This document shows, piece after piece, positions 1 through 9,560 of a stretch of 64,000 bases of DNA. The first letter of the stretch is position 1. Each line of letters starts with the position of its first letter. Made by a program: the position numbers and the translations under genes. Where the stretch lies: positions 3,210,400 to 3,274,399 of the forward strand of contig NZ_CP076718.1 of the NCBI RefSeq assembly GCF_011682235.2. The letters are read 5' to 3'. The notes below the pieces were generated by a model that was not told the origin of the DNA, searched no databases, and worked only from the letters and a program-made list of their open reading frames with translations. Source of the stretch: Rhodocaloribacter litoris. Its GTDB lineage: Bacteria; Bacteroidota; Rhodothermia; Rhodothermales; ISCAR-4553.

Positions 1-226
1 GAGCTGCCGCCCCAGCCGCCTCTGGTACATTTCGCACGCGCTCTCGATGTGCTGGCCTGGAGTCGCATGCCGGTGACCGCACGCAGCTCTGCCTGACGAG
101 CGGATGCAGGCGACCCACGGCCAGCCCTGCTGCGGACGCGATCGCCTGGCCCTTGCGCCTCGGCCACGACGCCGACCGGCCCCACGCCAACACGAGTACC
201 GCAAGCTCCAGCGCGGGTGAGCGGGT
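1..226. other. window edge without a recognisable gene
   Basis: Minus-strand frames stay open here, but only because GC-rich DNA has few stop codons. One reads LELAVLVLAWGRSASW and continues into low-information Arg/Ala/Gly sequence with no start codon or family motif. It may be the decayed remnant of a gene or of the downstream end of the permease operon. No function is assigned. Confidence 0.3.
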
Positions 227-1885
227 TCAGAGCGCCCCGGCGGCGTCGCGGGCGCCCAGGCGGTGCACCACGAGGGTGGAGAGGCCGATGAGCAGCATCA
301 GGAAGACGGCGTAGGCGGCGGCCGCGCCGAAGTCGTAGAGCCGGAGTTGCGCCAGGATCTCGACGCTGATGGGCCGGTTCTCGAAGATGTAGAGCATGAT
401 GGAGGAGACGAACTCGCCCAGGGCCGCCACGAACGTCAGCAGCGTGCCGGCCAGGATGCCCGGGCCGATGACGGGCAGCACCACACGCCGGAACGTGGTG
501 AGGAAGCCCGCGCCCAGGTCGGCCGAGGCCTCGGAGAGGCGGTCGTCGTAGCCCTCGAGGGCGGCCACGGTGGCGCGCACCACGAAGGGGATGTGGCGGA
601 TGAAGTAGGCCAGCGGCAGGATCCAGAAGGTGCCCACCAGGATGCGCCCGAAGCCGAGCGGTGAGGGGGTGTTGAACGTCACGATCAGGTTGACGGCGAT
701 GACCGTGCCGGGGATGGCGAAGGGCAGGGCCGTCAGCAGGCGGAGAAAGGTGCGGCCGGGCAGCCGGCTCTTGGCGATCAGCAGCGCCGCCGCCACGCCG
801 AAGACCACGTTCGCCGCCGTGGCCAGCGCGGCCATGCGCAGGCTGTTGCGGATGGGCTGGAACACGTCCGGGTCGGCCAGCAGGTCCACGTAGTTGGCCA
901 GCGTGTAGCGGGCCGGGAGGATCTGGTAGGTCCAGCTCCCTTCCTGCGCGAAGGACAGCAGCACGATGGTGGCGATGGGCAGCAGGAGGAACAGCAGCAG
1001 GGCCAGCGCCCCGCCCAGGGCCAGCGCCCGCGCCCACCCGCTGCGGACCGGCACCGGCGGCGGGGCGGCCCCCTTGGCCGCCCCCGTGCCCGGCCGCCGC
1101 GGCCCCAGCTCGATCAGCAGCAGGAACGCCAGGCAGATCAGCGTCAGCACCGTGGAGACGGCCGCCGAGAGGGCCAGGTCGCCGTTGGTCTTGTAGTTGT
1201 AGATCTGGAGCGTGAGGAAGTTGTCCGTGCCGGCAAAGAGCAGCGGGGCGGTGAACGAGGCCATGGACACCATGAAGACGAGCAGGGCGGCGCTCACGAG
1301 GGCCGGCCGCAACAGCGGCAGCACCACCCGCCGGAAGGTCAGGTGGGGCGGGGCCCCCAGGTCCGCGGCGGCCTCCAGCAGGCTCCGGTCCACCCCGCGC
1401 AGCGCGGCCATGACGAACAGGTAGAAGTAGACGTAGAGCGAGTAGACGTGCACCAGCCAGACGGCCCACAGCCCCTCGAACCGGAACGGCACGGCGTCGA
1501 GGCCGAGCAGCGCCTGGAGGCTGCGGGGCAGGATGCCGCTCTCGCCGTAGAGGAACAGGAAGGCCAGCACCCCCACCAGCGGGGGCAGCGCCAGCGGGAG
1601 GGCCGCCAGCGCCATCAGCGTGCGCCGCAGCGGGAAGTCGAACCGGAAGAACAGGTAGGCCAGCGTGGTGCCCAGCACCCCGGCCCCCAGCACCGTCGTC
1701 AGCGAGATCCACACCGACGTGTAGAGCGCCCGCACGTTGGCCGAGCGCCACGACGAGAAGAGGGCCGCGTAGTTGTCCCACGTCATGCCTGTGGCGAACA
1801 TCCGCAGGCTGGGGTAGACCACGTAGCCCAGCAGGATCGCCAGGACGGGGACGAGCAGCCAGAACGCACCGCGACGGGAGAGCAT
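227..1885 (-). CDS. ABC transporter permease, two fused permease domains (FbpB/ThiP-like)
   Basis: This 552-residue inner-membrane protein carries two binding-protein-dependent permease units in one chain. Each unit has an EAA loop that contacts the ATPase: LLEAAADLGAPPHLTFRRVV near residue 170 and LSEASADLGAGFLTTFRRVV near residue 450. About twelve hydrophobic segments are visible. Fused permeases of this form serve iron(III), thiamine, sulfate-like or 2-aminoethylphosphonate importers. No ATPase or binding-protein gene lies in the window; they could lie beyond base 1. The start codon at 1885 is followed by a signal-anchor-like stretch. The family call is firm; the substrate cannot be read from the sequence. 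Confidence 0.88.
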   Translation of the reverse strand: MLSRRGAFWLLVPVLAILLGYVVYPSLRMFATGMTWDNYAALFSSWRSANVRALYTSVWISLTTVLGAGVLGTTLAYLFFRFDFPLRRTLMALAALPLALPPLVGVLAFLFLYGESGILPRSLQALLGLDAVPFRFEGLWAVWLVHVYSLYVYFYLFVMAALRGVDRSLLEAAADLGAPPHLTFRRVVLPLLRPALVSAALLVFMVSMASFTAPLLFAGTDNFLTLQIYNYKTNGDLALSAAVSTVLTLICLAFLLLIELGPRRPGTGAAKGAAPPPVPVRSGWARALALGGALALLLFLLLPIATIVLLSFAQEGSWTYQILPARYTLANYVDLLADPDVFQPIRNSLRMAALATAANVVFGVAAALLIAKSRLPGRTFLRLLTALPFAIPGTVIAVNLIVTFNTPSPLGFGRILVGTFWILPLAYFIRHIPFVVRATVAALEGYDDRLSEASADLGAGFLTTFRRVVLPVIGPGILAGTLLTFVAALGEFVSSIMLYIFENRPISVEILAQLRLYDFGAAAAYAVFLMLLIGLSTLVVHRLGARDAAGAL

Positions 1886-1914
1886 AGGGCAAACGATTCA
1901 GATCAGGAGCCGGG

Positions 1915-2350
1915 TCAGCGTGCGCCGAGATCGAACGTAGATTCCAGCGGATTCAGGAACTGCACGCCTTCGATGGTGGCGCCGGTCGGGAAGTCCTCGC
2001 TCAGCACGACAGGGATCTGGTTCAGCCGGGCCGTTGCCCAGATCTGTGCGTCGTAATAGGAGAAACCGTGGTCCCGCACGCCGCGAACAGCTTCCAGGAT
2101 GACGGCGGGCGTGAGGGGAAAGATCGGGAAAACCTGCGCGTAAAGCTCGACGTGCCGGTACGCCTCGTCCGGCGAGAGCGGAGGGGTCAGCTTGCGCAGG
2201 GCTACGCTGCAAAACTCCGACGGCCGGTAAGGCTGCGCTCTGGGTCGCCCCAACATGGGCGAGCACGTCAAAGGCGCGCTGTTGCTTGCTCGGCGTGGAA
2301 GCGTCGAAGCAATAGAGGAGCAGGTTGGTGTCGAGCAGGTAGCGCAACAT
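1915..2350 (-). pseudogene. PIN-domain toxin (VapC-like), frameshifted
   Basis: The N-terminal part (MLRYLLDTNLLLYCFD) carries the first PIN acidic residue. The rest (SEFCSVALRKL, then SYYDAQIWATA and LSEDF) carries the remaining acidic positions but lies in a different frame. The frame changes near 2220-2240, just before the Ser-Glu-Phe motif. The length from start to stop, 436 bp, is not a multiple of three. PIN toxins are Mg-dependent RNases that cut tRNA or rRNA; as read, this one would end in an unrelated tail and be inactive. The intact antitoxin gene lies just upstream. A one-base sequencing error is possible. Confidence 0.75.
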
Positions 2351-2356
2351 GGCCCC

Positions 2357-2641
2357 TCAGCGTCGCGTGCCGGGACGCAGTTGCTCCTCGCGCTCGGCGT
2401 AGAGGGCTTCACGGTCGAAGCGAAAGCCGGCCGGTGTGCGATGGGTTTCGGCGAGGCGACGGGTGTATTCGAGCAGGCCATGGAGCGCATCGCGACGGGG
2501 CAGGGGCTCTCCGGGCTGGTCGCGCAGCATCGCATCGAGGGCCCGGCGGATGAGCTCGGCTTCGGAGACGCCAAGCGCTTTCGCCCGGCGTTTGAGCGCG
2601 TGCTCCTGCTGTTCGGTGATATAAAGCTGCTTGCGGATCAT
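2357..2641 (-). CDS. ribbon-helix-helix antitoxin (CopG/VapB-like)
   Basis: This 94-residue protein begins MIRKQLYITEQQEHALKRRA, followed by ALGVSEAELIRRALDAML. That is the beta strand plus two helices of a ribbon-helix-helix DNA-binding domain, with a charged C-terminal tail that would cover a toxin. The ATG at 2641 was chosen because it opens exactly at the ribbon strand; the longer frame adds 19 unconvincing residues. The gene ends 6 bp before the PIN toxin frame, the usual antitoxin-first order. Such proteins repress their own operon, but I could not identify an operator. Confidence 0.82.
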   Translation of the reverse strand: MIRKQLYITEQQEHALKRRAKALGVSEAELIRRALDAMLRDQPGEPLPRRDALHGLLEYTRRLAETHRTPAGFRFDREALYAEREEQLRPGTRR

Positions 2642-2728
2642 GGGGATGAACGGGGCTTGTTTTTTCCTCAAACCGGCAACTTCACGATGAGGTTGCACCC
2701 GCTTTGATCCGGGCGTTGGCGGCGGGGG

Positions 2729-3412
2729 TCACACGGCGATGCGGCCTTCGAGGGCGCGGGAGAGGGTGGCCTCGTCGGCGTACTCGAGGTCGCCGCCGAT
2801 GGGCAGGCCCCGCGCGATGCGGGTGACGCGCACGCCGAAGGGCTTGAGCAGTTGCGAGATGTAGTAGGCCGTCGTGTCGCCCTCGACGTTCGGGTTCATG
2901 GCGAGGATGACCTCGCGCACGGGCGGGCGTGGCTCGGCGGCCGGACCGGGTTCGCGAACGGTGCCGGGGGCGGGCAGGCCGTCCCCGCCGGCGGCCGTCG
3001 TGGCGAAGGACGGGTCCACGCGGGCCACCAGCTCCCGGATGCGCAGGTCGTCCGGCCCGACGCCGTCGAGCGGGGAGATGACGCCGCCGAGGACGTGGTA
3101 GACGCCGTGGTACTCGTTCGTGCGCTCGAGCGCCACCACATCGTTCGATTCCTCGACCACGCAGATGAGGCCGTGGTCGCGCCGGGGAGAGCGGCAGATC
3201 GGGCAGGGGTCGTCGTCCGTCACGTTGAAGCAGACCGAGCACGCCCGCACCCGGTCCTTGACGGCCACGAGCGCCTTCGCCAGCTCGACGACCTCCTCGC
3301 GCGGCATCTTCAGCACGTAGGCCGCCAGCCGCTGCGCCGTCTTCCGCCCGATGGTCGGCAGTTTCGTGAACTGCTCCACCAGCGCCTCCACGGATTCCGA
3401 AGTGAATTGCAT
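2729..3412 (-). CDS. recR: recombination protein RecR
   Basis: RecR is a DNA-clamp protein of the RecFOR pathway that loads RecA on gapped DNA. The 227 residues show the N-terminal helix-hairpin-helix ([13 protein letters not shown], residues 18-30), a four-cysteine zinc finger (CSVC and CPIC, about residues 58-72), a Toprim domain ([14 protein letters not shown]) and the C-terminal [19 protein letters not shown] motif. A Gly/Pro-rich insertion of about 30 residues (about 133-163) splits the Toprim domain and makes the protein longer than the usual 200 residues. It follows ebfC by 76 bp in the dnaX-ebfC-recR order conserved across many bacteria. Confidence 0.96.
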   Translation of the reverse strand: MQFTSESVEALVEQFTKLPTIGRKTAQRLAAYVLKMPREEVVELAKALVAVKDRVRACSVCFNVTDDDPCPICRSPRRDHGLICVVEESNDVVALERTNEYHGVYHVLGGVISPLDGVGPDDLRIRELVARVDPSFATTAAGGDGLPAPGTVREPGPAAEPRPPVREVILAMNPNVEGDTTAYYISQLLKPFGVRVTRIARGLPIGGDLEYADEATLSRALEGRIAV

Positions 3413-3464
3413 CGTGTGGAAAAAAGTTCAGTCGGTACGGTCTCCGGCAAACCTACCACCGCCG

Positions 3465-3484
3465 GGTGACATCGATGTGTCACC
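3465..3484 (-). other. inverted repeat between ebfC and recR
   Basis: GGTGACA and TGTCACC form a perfect 7-bp stem around a 6-base loop in the 76-bp gap between the two genes. There is no U-run after it on the minus strand, so it is not a standard terminator. It may be an mRNA processing or stability hairpin. Confidence 0.35.
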
Positions 3485-3488
3485 GGGT

Positions 3489-3824
3489 TTAAAGGCCCAG
3501 CTGGCTCAGGTCCATCCCCGGGGGGAGGAAGCCCCCGGCGGCTTTTTGCAGCTCCTGCCGGGCCATCGCGGCGGCCTCGTCGAGCGCCTTGTTGACGCCC
3601 GCGATGATGAGGTCGGCGAGCAGTTCGGGGTCGTTCGGGTCGATGACGCCCGGCTCGAGCTCGAGGCCGGTGATGCGCTGCTGGCCGTTGGCGGTGACGC
3701 GCACCATCCCGCCACCCGCCTCGGCGGTGACGGTCTTCCGGGCGAGCGCCTCCTGCGCCTCGGCCATCTTCTGCTGCATCTCCATGATCTTGCCGAACAT
3801 GTCGGCCATGTTCAATCCTTCCAT
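3489..3824 (-). CDS. ebfC: YbaB/EbfC nucleoid-associated protein
   Basis: This 111-residue protein matches the YbaB/EbfC family: MFGKIMEMQQKMAEAQEALA at the N-terminus, then AEAGGGMVRVTANGQQRITG, and DPNDPELLADLIIAGVNKAL. Family members dimerise and bind DNA as small nucleoid proteins. The start MEGLNMADMFGKI places the first helix correctly; the second Met (MADMFG) is an equally good start. The gene sits between dnaX and recR, the classical order, and is probably co-transcribed with them. Confidence 0.93.
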   Translation of the reverse strand: MEGLNMADMFGKIMEMQQKMAEAQEALARKTVTAEAGGGMVRVTANGQQRITGLELEPGVIDPNDPELLADLIIAGVNKALDEAAAMARQELQKAAGGFLPPGMDLSQLGL

Positions 3825-3858
3825 GGGGTCGTTCTCCGGTCGTCACACGGCGGGGAGC

Positions 3859-5835
3859 TTACCAGACGATCTCGCCGCCGAATTGTTCGAAAATAGCCTG
3901 TAGAACGGGATTTTCGGCCCGTTTGTGCTGGAAGTAGGCCCGGGCGTCGAAGGCGTCGCCGGTGTCCTCGTCGGCGGCCGGTTTCACCTCGGGGCGGATG
4001 ACGAACTGCAGCCGGGCGATTTCCTCGCGGGTGGTGGTGCGCAACTGTTTCAGGAGGAAGTCGTGCTGGCTGCCGAGGAGCCGCTGGTGGAAGTCGTCCG
4101 GCACGGCGACGAGGACCGTGCCGTGGCGCACGTCGAGGGGGGCGGTGTGCTGGAGCAGCGCCCCCACGTGGATGCGGGCCTTCTTGACGGCCTGCACGTA
4201 GGCGGTCCAGGCGCCTTCGATCCGGCGCAGCATGGGGGTGTCGTCGGTGCCCGGTGCCGGGGCGGCGGGGGCCTCGGCCACGGCCACGTCGACGCTTCCC
4301 TGCGGTCCGGACCCGTCCCCGCGGGAGGTTCGTTTCTTCAGCGCCGGCGGGCCGAACAGGGTGGGGTAGAGGTCGGTGTCGGGCTGGGAGGAGGGGGCTT
4401 CGGGGGACGGCGTTCGGGGGTCGGGCTGTGGGCTGTGGGGGGGGGCGACGCCGGCGGGCTCCTCTTCTTCCGCTTCCGGTTTCGCGGTCTCCGTTTCTTC
4501 ACGCGCGTCGTTTCGTTCCTCCGGCGTGCCGGTTTCCGGCGTCCGGGCGTCGCGTGCGGTGCCGGGCCGTTCGGGTTTCGCCGGGGCCGGGCGTTGCACG
4601 TTCCGGTGTTCCGCGGTTCCGGTATCCGGCCCGGCGGCTGCGGGCAGGTCTGCGGGAAGCCTGCCCGCGGCGAGCATTTGTTCGAGGTGGTCGAGGCGGG
4701 CGAGGGCGGTCCGGAGGTCGGTGCTCCGGGTGAGGGCGGCCATTTTCAGCAGGGCCGTCTCCAGGCGGAGGCGTGGCTGGCGGCTCGTTTTGAGGGCGTC
4801 TTCCGTCTCGGTGGCGATCAGGAGCAGGCGCAGCAGGTCGGTCTCGGTGAAGTCGCGGCTGTGCGTGGCGTATGCCTGGCGGGTGGCCTCGACGGCTTCG
4901 ATGAGCGTCGTATCCGGCATGGTGCGGGCGACGAGCAGGTTGCGCAGGTGTTCCGTCAACCCGTCGACGAACTCCTGCAGGTCGTAGCCGGCGCGGACGA
5001 TCCGGTCGACCAGGCGGAGCATGCCGCCGCCGTCGCGGGCGACGACGTTCCGCGTCACCTCGAAGAAGAGGTCGGTGCTGACGACGCCGAGGGCGCGGGT
5101 CAGTTCGTCGTGCCGGAGGTCGGTGCCGCAGAGGGAGACGGCCTGGTCGAAGACGGAGAGGGCGTCGCGGAGGGCGCCGTCGCCCTTGCGGGCAATCAGC
5201 ATGAGGGAGGCCTCATCCGCCGTAATGGCTTCCTCGCGGCAGATGTGCCGGAGCTGCGCGATGATCTCGCTGACGGCGATGCGGCGGAAGTCGAACCGCT
5301 GGCAGCGTGAGAGGATCGTCGGCAGCACCTTGTGCGGCTCGGTGGTGGCGAAGATGAACAGGGCGTAGGGCGGCGGCTCTTCGAGGGTTTTCAGAAAGGC
5401 GTTGAAGGCTGCCTGCGAGAGCATGTGCACCTCGTCGATGATGTACACCTTCTTGCGGGCACCCTGCGGCGGGATGCGGATGGTTTCCTGCAACTCCCGG
5501 ATGTCGTTGACGCTGTTGTTCGAGGCGGCGTCGAGCTCGATGATGTTCAGGCTGCGGCCGGCCTCGAACGACAGGCACGCCTCGCAGCGGCGGCAGGGTT
5601 CGGCGGCGTCGTCGCGTTCCGCGGGCGGCGTCGTGCAGTTGATGGCTTTGGCCAGGATGCGGGCCGCCGTTGTCTTGCCCACCCCGCGCGGCCCGCTGAA
5701 CAGATAAGCGTGCGCGAGCCGGTCCATCCGCAGCGCGTTCTTCAGCGTCTCGGTGACGTGCTCCTGCGCGACGACCTCGGAGAAGCGTTGCGGGCGATAC
5801 TTCCGGGCGGTGACGAGGTACCTCTGTTCGGGCAT
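3859..5835 (-). CDS. dnaX: DNA polymerase III subunit tau/gamma
   Basis: DnaX is the clamp-loader ATPase. From the ATG at 5835 (MPEQRYLVTARKYRPQRFSE) it has 658 residues: Walker A GPRGVGKTTAARILAK, a cysteine cluster ending CRRCEAC, Walker B DEVHMLSQAAFNAFLKTLEE, and sensor 1 ATTEPHKVLPTILSRC. A Pro/Glu-rich linker (about residues 420-540) leads to a tau C-terminal domain. The upstream 106 codons of the longer frame are non-conserved and overlap the promoter, so they were rejected. Nine consecutive C on the coding strand (4437-4445, about codon 464) lie in the linker and might allow slippage to a shorter gamma form. First gene of dnaX-ebfC-recR. Confidence 0.95.
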   Translation of the reverse strand: MPEQRYLVTARKYRPQRFSEVVAQEHVTETLKNALRMDRLAHAYLFSGPRGVGKTTAARILAKAINCTTPPAERDDAAEPCRRCEACLSFEAGRSLNIIELDAASNNSVNDIRELQETIRIPPQGARKKVYIIDEVHMLSQAAFNAFLKTLEEPPPYALFIFATTEPHKVLPTILSRCQRFDFRRIAVSEIIAQLRHICREEAITADEASLMLIARKGDGALRDALSVFDQAVSLCGTDLRHDELTRALGVVSTDLFFEVTRNVVARDGGGMLRLVDRIVRAGYDLQEFVDGLTEHLRNLLVARTMPDTTLIEAVEATRQAYATHSRDFTETDLLRLLLIATETEDALKTSRQPRLRLETALLKMAALTRSTDLRTALARLDHLEQMLAAGRLPADLPAAAGPDTGTAEHRNVQRPAPAKPERPGTARDARTPETGTPEERNDAREETETAKPEAEEEEPAGVAPPHSPQPDPRTPSPEAPSSQPDTDLYPTLFGPPALKKRTSRGDGSGPQGSVDVAVAEAPAAPAPGTDDTPMLRRIEGAWTAYVQAVKKARIHVGALLQHTAPLDVRHGTVLVAVPDDFHQRLLGSQHDFLLKQLRTTTREEIARLQFVIRPEVKPAADEDTGDAFDARAYFQHKRAENPVLQAIFEQFGGEIVW

Positions 5836-5873
5836 GGGAGCGGGGACGACGTTCGGTGAAACGGGCCGGGCGC

Positions 5874-5902
5874 AACATAGCAGGTCGATCCCGGATCTGC
5901 AA
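5874..5902 (-). promoter_or_regulatory. promoter of dnaX (-35 TTGCAG, 17 bp, -10 TATGTT)
   Basis: Read on the minus strand, TTGCAG (5897-5902) and TATGTT (5874-5879) are separated by exactly 17 bp, about 40 bp before the chosen dnaX ATG. Confidence 0.6.
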
Positions 5903-6085
5903 GGGCATACCCTCCGTGCCCCGGCAAAGATCCGGTGCGGGAAGGCGCAGGCCGGGTAACCCGACGCCGCCCTTTCCCCCACCCCGCCGGCAGACGCCTC
6001 ACGCCTCCGCTCCGGCTGCCGCGACGACACGAAGAAGCCACCGGGCCATGGAGTCGTCATCCTCCTTCCTCCACCCCTCCACACT

Positions 6086-6114
6086 TTTTTGGCAGGCAAA
6101 CGCCGGTGTATTAC
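6086..6114 (+). promoter_or_regulatory. possible promoter of csaA (TTTTTG, 17 bp, TATTAC)
   Basis: TTTTTG and TATTAC lie 17 bp apart, 26 bp before the csaA start. Neither box is strong. Confidence 0.3.
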
Positions 6115-6139
6115 CTTGGGGGGGAAAAGAAGGAGGAAG

Positions 6140-6478
6140 ATGGAGCCGATCACCTGGGACGACTTTCAGAAGGTCGAACTGCGCGTCGGGACGATCGTGG
6201 CCGTCGAGGCGTTCCCCGAGGCCCGCAAGCCGGCCTACAAGCTGACGCTGGATTTCGGCGAGCCGATCGGGCGCCGGCGTTCGAGTGCGCAGATCACCGA
6301 CCTGTATGCGCCCGAAGACTTGCTGGGCCGGCAGGTGGTGGCCGTGGTCAACTTTCCGCCGAAGCAGATCGGCCCGTTCATGTCGGAGTGCCTGGTGACG
6401 GGCTTTCCCGATGCGAACGGCGCCGTGGTGCTGGCCATCCCCGAGCGTCCCGTCCCGAACGGTGCCCGTCTTTTCTGA
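6140..6478 (+). CDS. csaA: tRNA-binding (OB-fold) protein, CsaA family
   Basis: This 112-residue protein is a single OB-fold tRNA-binding domain: [20 protein letters not shown], then [37 protein letters not shown] and the C-terminal [13 protein letters not shown]. CsaA proteins are dimers with chaperone-like and tRNA-binding activity linked to protein export. The ATG at 6140 follows a perfect AGGAGG (6131-6136); the earlier in-frame start adds 17 basic residues over that site and was rejected. The size matches the family. Confidence 0.92.
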   Translation: MEPITWDDFQKVELRVGTIVAVEAFPEARKPAYKLTLDFGEPIGRRRSSAQITDLYAPEDLLGRQVVAVVNFPPKQIGPFMSECLVTGFPDANGAVVLAIPERPVPNGARLF

Positions 6479-6505
6479 GCAACCACCCGACCCGATCGTG
6501 AAGCC

Positions 6506-7786
6506 ATGCCGTCCTTTGCCTTGCGTTTCTCCGTTGCCTGTACGTTGATCCTGGCCGCCGTGCTGCCGGTGTGGGCGCAGCCTGCGGCGCTCCGGGCCGC
6601 CCGGATGCTCGACGTCGAGACGGGGCGGATCGTGGCCCCGGCGGTGGTCGTCGTCGAGGGCGCGCGCATCAGCGCCGTCAACCCGCCGGCGCTGCCCGAG
6701 GGGGCGGCGGTGCTCGACCTGGGCGACGTGACGCTCCTGCCCGGCCTGATCGACATGCACACGCACCTGACGGGCGACCTCTCGGGCGACTGGGTCCACC
6801 GCCCGGTGCGCGAGACGGCCGCCGACGCGGCGCTGCGCGGGGCGAAGAACGCCCGCACGACGCTCCTGGCCGGCTTCACCACCGTGCGCGACGTGGGGGC
6901 CCCGGGCTTCGCGGACGTGGCGCTCATGCGCGCCGTCGAGCGCGGCGACGTCGCCGGGCCGTGGATCTTCCCCGCCGGGCATGCCCTGGGCATCACCGGC
7001 GGCCACTGCGACGTGACGGGCTACGCCCCCGGCATCCTGGAGGGCGGGCCGGAGCAGGGCGTGGCCGACGGCCCGGACGAGGTGCTCAAGGCCGTCCGCT
7101 ATCAGATCAAACACGGCGCGAAGGTCATCAAGACGTGCGCCACGGCCGGGGTGCTCTCGCACGAGGGGCCGGTGGGCGCCCAGCAGTACAGCGACGAGGA
7201 GCTGCGCGTGATGGTGGAGGAAGCCGCCCGCCACGGCCTGAAGGTGGCCGCGCACGCCCACGGCAGCGAGGGCATCCTGGCGGCGGTGCGCGCCGGCGTG
7301 GCCTCCATCGAGCACGGCTCCATGCTCACCGACGAGATCATCGCCGAGATGAAGGCCCGCGGCACCTACCTGGTCCCGACCACCTACCTGGCCGACGCCA
7401 TCGACCTGGACGCGCTGCCGCCCCACATCCGCGCCAAGGCCGAATACGTGCTGCCGCTGGCCCGCGAGAGCCTCCGCCGCGCCATCGCCGCCGGCGTCCG
7501 GATCGCCTTCGGGACCGACGCGGCCGTCTACCCCCACGGCGACAACGCGAAGGAGTTCGCCGTGCTCGTCGCGCTGGGCATGACGCCGCTGGCGGCGATC
7601 CAGGCGGCCACGATCCACGCCGCCGACCTGCTCGGCGTCGACGACCGCGGCCGCATCGCGCCGGGCCTGCTGGCCGACCTGATCGCCGTGCCCGGCAACC
7701 CGCTCGACGACGTGCGCGTGCTCGAAGACGTGCGCTTCGTCATGCGCGGCGGGCAGGTGTTCAAGCACGGCAAGACGGCCCCCTGA
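6506..7786 (+). CDS. exported amidohydrolase (imidazolonepropionase/Xaa-Pro dipeptidase-like)
   Basis: This 426-residue metal-dependent hydrolase has an N-terminal signal peptide (SVACTLILAAVLPVWAQPA). It keeps the amidohydrolase metal site: HTH in LIDMHTHLTGDLSG, a candidate bridging lysine in AKVIKTCATAGV, histidines in VAAHAHGSEG and SIEHGSML, and the catalytic Asp in RIAFGTDAAVYPHGDNAKE. The C-terminus returns to the beta-sandwich (GLLADLIAVPGNPLDDVRVL). Relatives cleave peptide, cyclic amide or acyl-amino-acid bonds. It lies 28 bp after csaA and 96 bp before hutU. The export signal argues against a cytosolic role in histidine breakdown. Substrate unknown. Confidence 0.87.
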   Translation: MPSFALRFSVACTLILAAVLPVWAQPAALRAARMLDVETGRIVAPAVVVVEGARISAVNPPALPEGAAVLDLGDVTLLPGLIDMHTHLTGDLSGDWVHRPVRETAADAALRGAKNARTTLLAGFTTVRDVGAPGFADVALMRAVERGDVAGPWIFPAGHALGITGGHCDVTGYAPGILEGGPEQGVADGPDEVLKAVRYQIKHGAKVIKTCATAGVLSHEGPVGAQQYSDEELRVMVEEAARHGLKVAAHAHGSEGILAAVRAGVASIEHGSMLTDEIIAEMKARGTYLVPTTYLADAIDLDALPPHIRAKAEYVLPLARESLRRAIAAGVRIAFGTDAAVYPHGDNAKEFAVLVALGMTPLAAIQAATIHAADLLGVDDRGRIAPGLLADLIAVPGNPLDDVRVLEDVRFVMRGGQVFKHGKTAP

Positions 7787-7882
7787 ACCGTTCCTTTCTG
7801 CGGGGCTGTGGTGGCTCCGATCTTCGAAGCGCTTCCGGCGTTGGTTGTTTGTCTTCCCGATGAATCCCGTGAGCATGGAGCG

Positions 7883-9553
<1,671 letters not shown>

Positions 9554-9560
9554 GGCGGCG

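Larger units (their letters stand above)
5836..6139. other. dnaX/csaA divergent intergenic region
   Basis: This 304-bp stretch has no convincing gene. It holds the dnaX promoter and a weaker csaA promoter candidate. I looked for a signal recognition particle RNA, because some Firmicutes carry it next to dnaX, but the conserved GGAAG-type loop sequence is absent. Confidence 0.6.

Noticed and set aside
5836-6139. Signal recognition particle RNA next to dnaX
   Set aside because: Expected from gene order in Firmicutes, but the conserved GGAAG-type loop and flanking pairing are not found in the gap on the dnaX strand.
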